From the NCBI RefSeq assembly GCF_001517425.1, contig NZ_FBWL01000168.1, forward strand, positions 62,001 to 126,000: 64,000 nucleotides of DNA, read 5' to 3'. Below are positions 61,676 to 64,000 of this stretch, piece after piece (the first letter of the stretch is position 1; each line of letters begins with the position of its first letter). The notes beneath the pieces are model-generated. The model did no database searches, was not told the DNA's origin, and worked only from the letters and a program-made list of their open reading frames with translations. The translations under genes were made by a program, and so were the position numbers. This stretch comes from Clostridium sp. C105KSO13 (GTDB lineage Bacteria > Bacillota > Clostridia > Lachnospirales > Lachnospiraceae).

Positions 61676-62737
61676 ATGAAGATAAGAAAACGAATAGCAG
61701 CATTTATAGTTGGTATTTTGACAGTATCGCTGCTGTCAGCTTGCAAAGCATCCGGCGAAAAAAGGTATGAGGCCAGTTTCCTGGAGCTTTTTGACACGGC
61801 CAGTGTAGTGGTCGGATATGCAAAAAATGAAGATGACTTTACAAAATATAGTCAGAAGGTTTATGATGAATTGAAAGAGTACAATGAGCTTTTTGATATT
61901 TATAATGATTATGACGGCATTAATAATATTAAAACAATCAACGATAATGCCGGAATAAGGCCTGTGAAGGTCGATAAGAAAATTACAGATCTTCTTTCTT
62001 TTTCGAGAGAAATGTTTGAGAAGACAGATGGAAAAGTAAATGTTGCTTTTGGAGCAGTACTTTCCCTGTGGCATAATCACCGGGAGGCAGGCTTAAATAA
62101 CCCGGAAAGGGCAGCTCTGCCGGATTATGAAGAACTAAAAAGGCGAAATGAGCATACTGACATTAAGGATATGATTATTGATGAAAATGCTTCTACTGTT
62201 TACTTACAAGATCCTAACATGAGTTTGGATGTGGGGGCGATAGCCAAAGGCTATGCTGTGGAAAAGGTTTCACAATTTATACAAAAAGAGGGGCTCAAAG
62301 ACGGAATGATATCCGTGGGCGGCAATGTAAGGACTTTCGGAGAGAAGTACGATGAAAGGGGAAAGCAGGTTCCCTGGACTGTTGGAATTCAAAATCCGGA
62401 TACATCCAGTGATAAGAAGTCGCTTTATGATTTGAGATTGTCAGGTTATTCCCTTGTAACCAGCGGCGTTTACGAGCGGTATTATATTGTGGACGGAAAA
62501 CGGTATCATCATATCATTGATCCGCAAACATTAATGCCTGCCGCATATTTCACATCGGTCTCTATCGTGTGCAAAAACTCAGGCATGGCAGATGCTCTTT
62601 CTACCGCAGTGTTTAATACATCATACAAAGAAGGAAGCAAGATGATAGAAGGAATGAAGGATGTGGAAGCACTGTGGGTGTTTCCGGATGGCACAATGAA
62701 ATACAGCGGTGGTTTCGAAAAGTGGTGTGATTTATGA
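61676..62737 (+). CDS. fmnB: FAD:protein FMN transferase (ApbE/FmnB-like lipoprotein)
   Basis: Transfers FMN from FAD onto Thr/Ser of target flavoproteins, here most likely PplA. 353 residues with lipobox LLSAC (Cys23), so it acts outside the membrane. ApbE signatures: MSLDVGAIAKGYAVEKV, MISVGGNVRTFG, HHIIDPQTLMPA and MADALSTAVF (metal-binding Asp). Its stop overlaps the start of eetA by 4 bases. Named by analogy with the Listeria FmnB. Confidence 0.9.
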   Translation: MKIRKRIAAFIVGILTVSLLSACKASGEKRYEASFLELFDTASVVVGYAKNEDDFTKYSQKVYDELKEYNELFDIYNDYDGINNIKTINDNAGIRPVKVDKKITDLLSFSREMFEKTDGKVNVAFGAVLSLWHNHREAGLNNPERAALPDYEELKRRNEHTDIKDMIIDENASTVYLQDPNMSLDVGAIAKGYAVEKVSQFIQKEGLKDGMISVGGNVRTFGEKYDERGKQVPWTVGIQNPDTSSDKKSLYDLRLSGYSLVTSGVYERYYIVDGKRYHHIIDPQTLMPAAYFTSVSIVCKNSGMADALSTAVFNTSYKEGSKMIEGMKDVEALWVFPDGTMKYSGGFEKWCDL

Positions 62738-63102
62738 TAAAGAAGAATGATTTGATACTGGCAGCAACTGTTCTTGTTATTGCCCTTGCGGCAATTCTGT
62801 TTATAACTTTAACCCGAAAAGATGGCGCAGAGGTCGTGGTGACTGTGAATGGAGAAGTGTATACGATCATGTCTCTCGATGAGGATACGACCCTGACGAT
62901 CGGCGAAGAGCCGGACGATTATAACGTGGTGGAGATTAAAAATGGAAAAGTAAGAATGTCAGAGGCAAACTGCCGGGATCAAATCTGTGTGAATCATAAG
63001 CCCATCCATTTCAATAATGAATCTATTGTGTGCCTGCCTCATAAAGTGACAGTGGAGATTCACGGCGGCGAAGAAAGCGATATTGATATAATGGCAAATT
63101 AG
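62734..63102 (+). CDS. eetA: EetA-like protein (NusG domain II)
   Basis: A 122-residue protein with one N-terminal helix (about 8-27), then an extracytoplasmic NusG-domain-II beta fold. The NCRDQICVNHKPIH segment with two Cys and the later CLPHKV are typical of this family. In EET loci EetA partners the membrane protein EetB; its exact role is unknown. ATGA overlap with fmnB. Confidence 0.86.
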   Translation: MIKKNDLILAATVLVIALAAILFITLTRKDGAEVVVTVNGEVYTIMSLDEDTTLTIGEEPDDYNVVEIKNGKVRMSEANCRDQICVNHKPIHFNNESIVCLPHKVTVEIHGGEESDIDIMAN

Positions 63103-63127
63103 ATGGTGCACTAAACAAGGAGAATCC

Positions 63128-63631
63128 ATGAAAACCAGAAATGTGGCAATGTACGGAATGCTGATTGCACTGGCATTCATTTTAAGTTATATAGAAAGTA
63201 TTATACCGATTCCTGTGCCTATTCCGGGAATTAAGATTGGGCTTGCAAATCTGGTTGTAGTCACTGCACTATTTTTGATGGGGCCCAGGCAGGCCTTTGT
63301 AATGTCCATGATTAGGATCTTTTTGGTGGGTTTCACATTCGGAAACCTGTCTACTATGATATTCAGCTTCGGGGGCGGCCTGCTCAGCTGGCTGGTTATG
63401 ACAATCGCAAAGAAATGGAATAAGTTCTCTGTGACAGGAGTAAGCATCCTGGGCGGTATCAGCCACAATGCAGGACAGATTCTGGTCGCTATGTGGGTAG
63501 TAAACAGTGGTGTCCTCATATACTATCTTCCATTCTTAGTCATTTCAGGGGTGGTTACAGGCGCGGTAATTGGAATTGCAGGAGGACTGATTATAAACAG
63601 TCTCAAGAAAATGGAGCTTTTTAAGCCTTGA
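63128..63631 (+). CDS. eetB: EetB-like integral membrane protein (Gx-transporter family)
   Basis: A 167-residue membrane protein with about five helices, belonging to the heptaprenyl-diphosphate-synthase-component-I / Gx transporter family. Typical are IPIPVPIPGIKIGLANLVVV and ARQAFVMSMIRIFLVGFTFGNLSTMIFSFGG-like sequence (GPRQAFVMSMIRI). In EET loci it is thought to move flavin or quinone-linked electrons across the membrane with EetA. Last gene of the locus, followed by an unrelated T-box leader. Confidence 0.86.
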   Translation: MKTRNVAMYGMLIALAFILSYIESIIPIPVPIPGIKIGLANLVVVTALFLMGPRQAFVMSMIRIFLVGFTFGNLSTMIFSFGGGLLSWLVMTIAKKWNKFSVTGVSILGGISHNAGQILVAMWVVNSGVLIYYLPFLVISGVVTGAVIGIAGGLIINSLKKMELFKP

Positions 63632-63669
63632 CAAATATCTTAAGATAGGATAAGATTGCAACAGATACG

Positions 63670-64000
63670 AAACAAGCAATGAAGAGAACAAGTAGTAACT
63701 AAATTGGAGAAAACAGAAAGTTGCCGGTGGATGAGAGGCGCATGATACAATCGGTTATGAATACATCTCAGAGCTTCGCACCCAACACAGTTTCATTTTG
63801 ATATGCAGATGAATTGCAAGTAGGCTGTGACGGATTGGTACACGTTATTGTACTGAGTGATTAAGCGGGAAAAGCTGCAGCTGCAGTTTGAAAGTCAGAT
63901 ACACTCATTGAGACAGATGATGCGAGTTATCTGTGAATAAAGGTGGTACCACGAGTTCTATGAGCCCTCGTCCTTTTGGATGAAGGGCTCATTTTGTATC
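63670..64000 (+). promoter_or_regulatory. T-box riboswitch leader
   Basis: Amino-acid-responsive leader that reads uncharged tRNA. It contains the T-box sequence AAGGTGGTACCACGAG (63939-63954) and a terminator, GAGCCCT (63962-63968) with AGGGCTC (63984-63990) and ATTTTG after it. Stem I includes TGAATACATCTCAGAG, where the specifier could be TAC (Tyr, 63762-63764) directly after GAA, or ATC (Ile). The gene it controls, probably an aminoacyl-tRNA synthetase, lies beyond the window. Confidence 0.9.

Overview
The window looks like chromosome of an anaerobic, spore-forming member of the Clostridia, most likely Lachnospiraceae. The indications are dipicolinate synthase genes (endospores), three oxygen-sensitive radical systems (HydEFG, a hydroxyproline dehydratase of the glycyl radical family, NrdD/NrdG), Gram-positive lipoprotein signals, AAGGAGG-type ribosome binding sites, and a T-box and a guanine riboswitch. 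No species is claimed. No phage, insertion sequence or CRISPR array was seen.

Layout. 1-7.4 kb: tail of a YoaK-family protein, then a minus-strand dpaA-dpaB-asnB group and a heterodimeric ABC exporter. 7.4-10.4 kb: a four-gene plus-strand operon with a DUF438/hemerythrin/PAS protein, a DUF1858 protein, an unknown protein and an intact hemerythrin. 10.4-12.2 kb: purine permease under a guanine riboswitch. 12.3-15.6 kb: aldo/keto reductase, PsiE-like protein, and a ferredoxin-like gene divergent from a Crp/Fnr regulator. The palindrome GTTGT-N4-ACAAC lies both in that divergent region and in front of the hemerythrin operon, which suggests one small regulon. 15.8-24.4 kb: tRNA-Gly, YesL, xanthine phosphoribosyltransferase, exonuclease, an envelope-lipid group (DedA, glycosyltransferase, acyltransferase), a two-component system and a CPBP protease. 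24.4-28.5 kb: the [FeFe]-hydrogenase maturation operon (TM1266-like regulator, hydE, hydG, hydF). 29-34.1 kb: trans-4-hydroxy-L-proline use (activating enzyme, dehydratase, GntR regulator, pyrroline-5-carboxylate reductase). 34.2-38 kb: TetR regulator, nrdG, GH127-type glycosidase. 38.3-44.1 kb: five-gene oligopeptide ABC importer. 44.1-47.6 kb: nrdD with a fused redoxin domain, followed by a thioredoxin reductase, behind probable NrdR boxes. 47.6-51.7 kb: small membrane protein, CdaR/PucR-type regulator, sugar-importer ATPase, an unknown protein, cyclophilin. 51.7-55.8 kb: ECF transporter core (two ATPases and EcfT), truA, nagB.

56-63.6 kb holds a complete flavin-based extracellular electron transfer (EET) locus in one direction: type II NADH dehydrogenase, polyprenyl diphosphate synthase, UbiA-type prenyltransferase, a double FMN-binding lipoprotein, an ApbE flavin transferase, a NusG-domain-II protein and an EetB-like membrane protein. 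A divergent HxlR-type regulator with three N-terminal cysteines sits beside it. Electrons would pass from NADH through Ndh2 to a demethylmenaquinone-type quinone, then to surface flavoproteins and external acceptors. The window ends inside a T-box leader whose gene lies outside.

Dispersed 50-100 bp palindromic repeats occur between operons at about 16.7, 23.4, 24.4, 28.5 and 34.1 kb.
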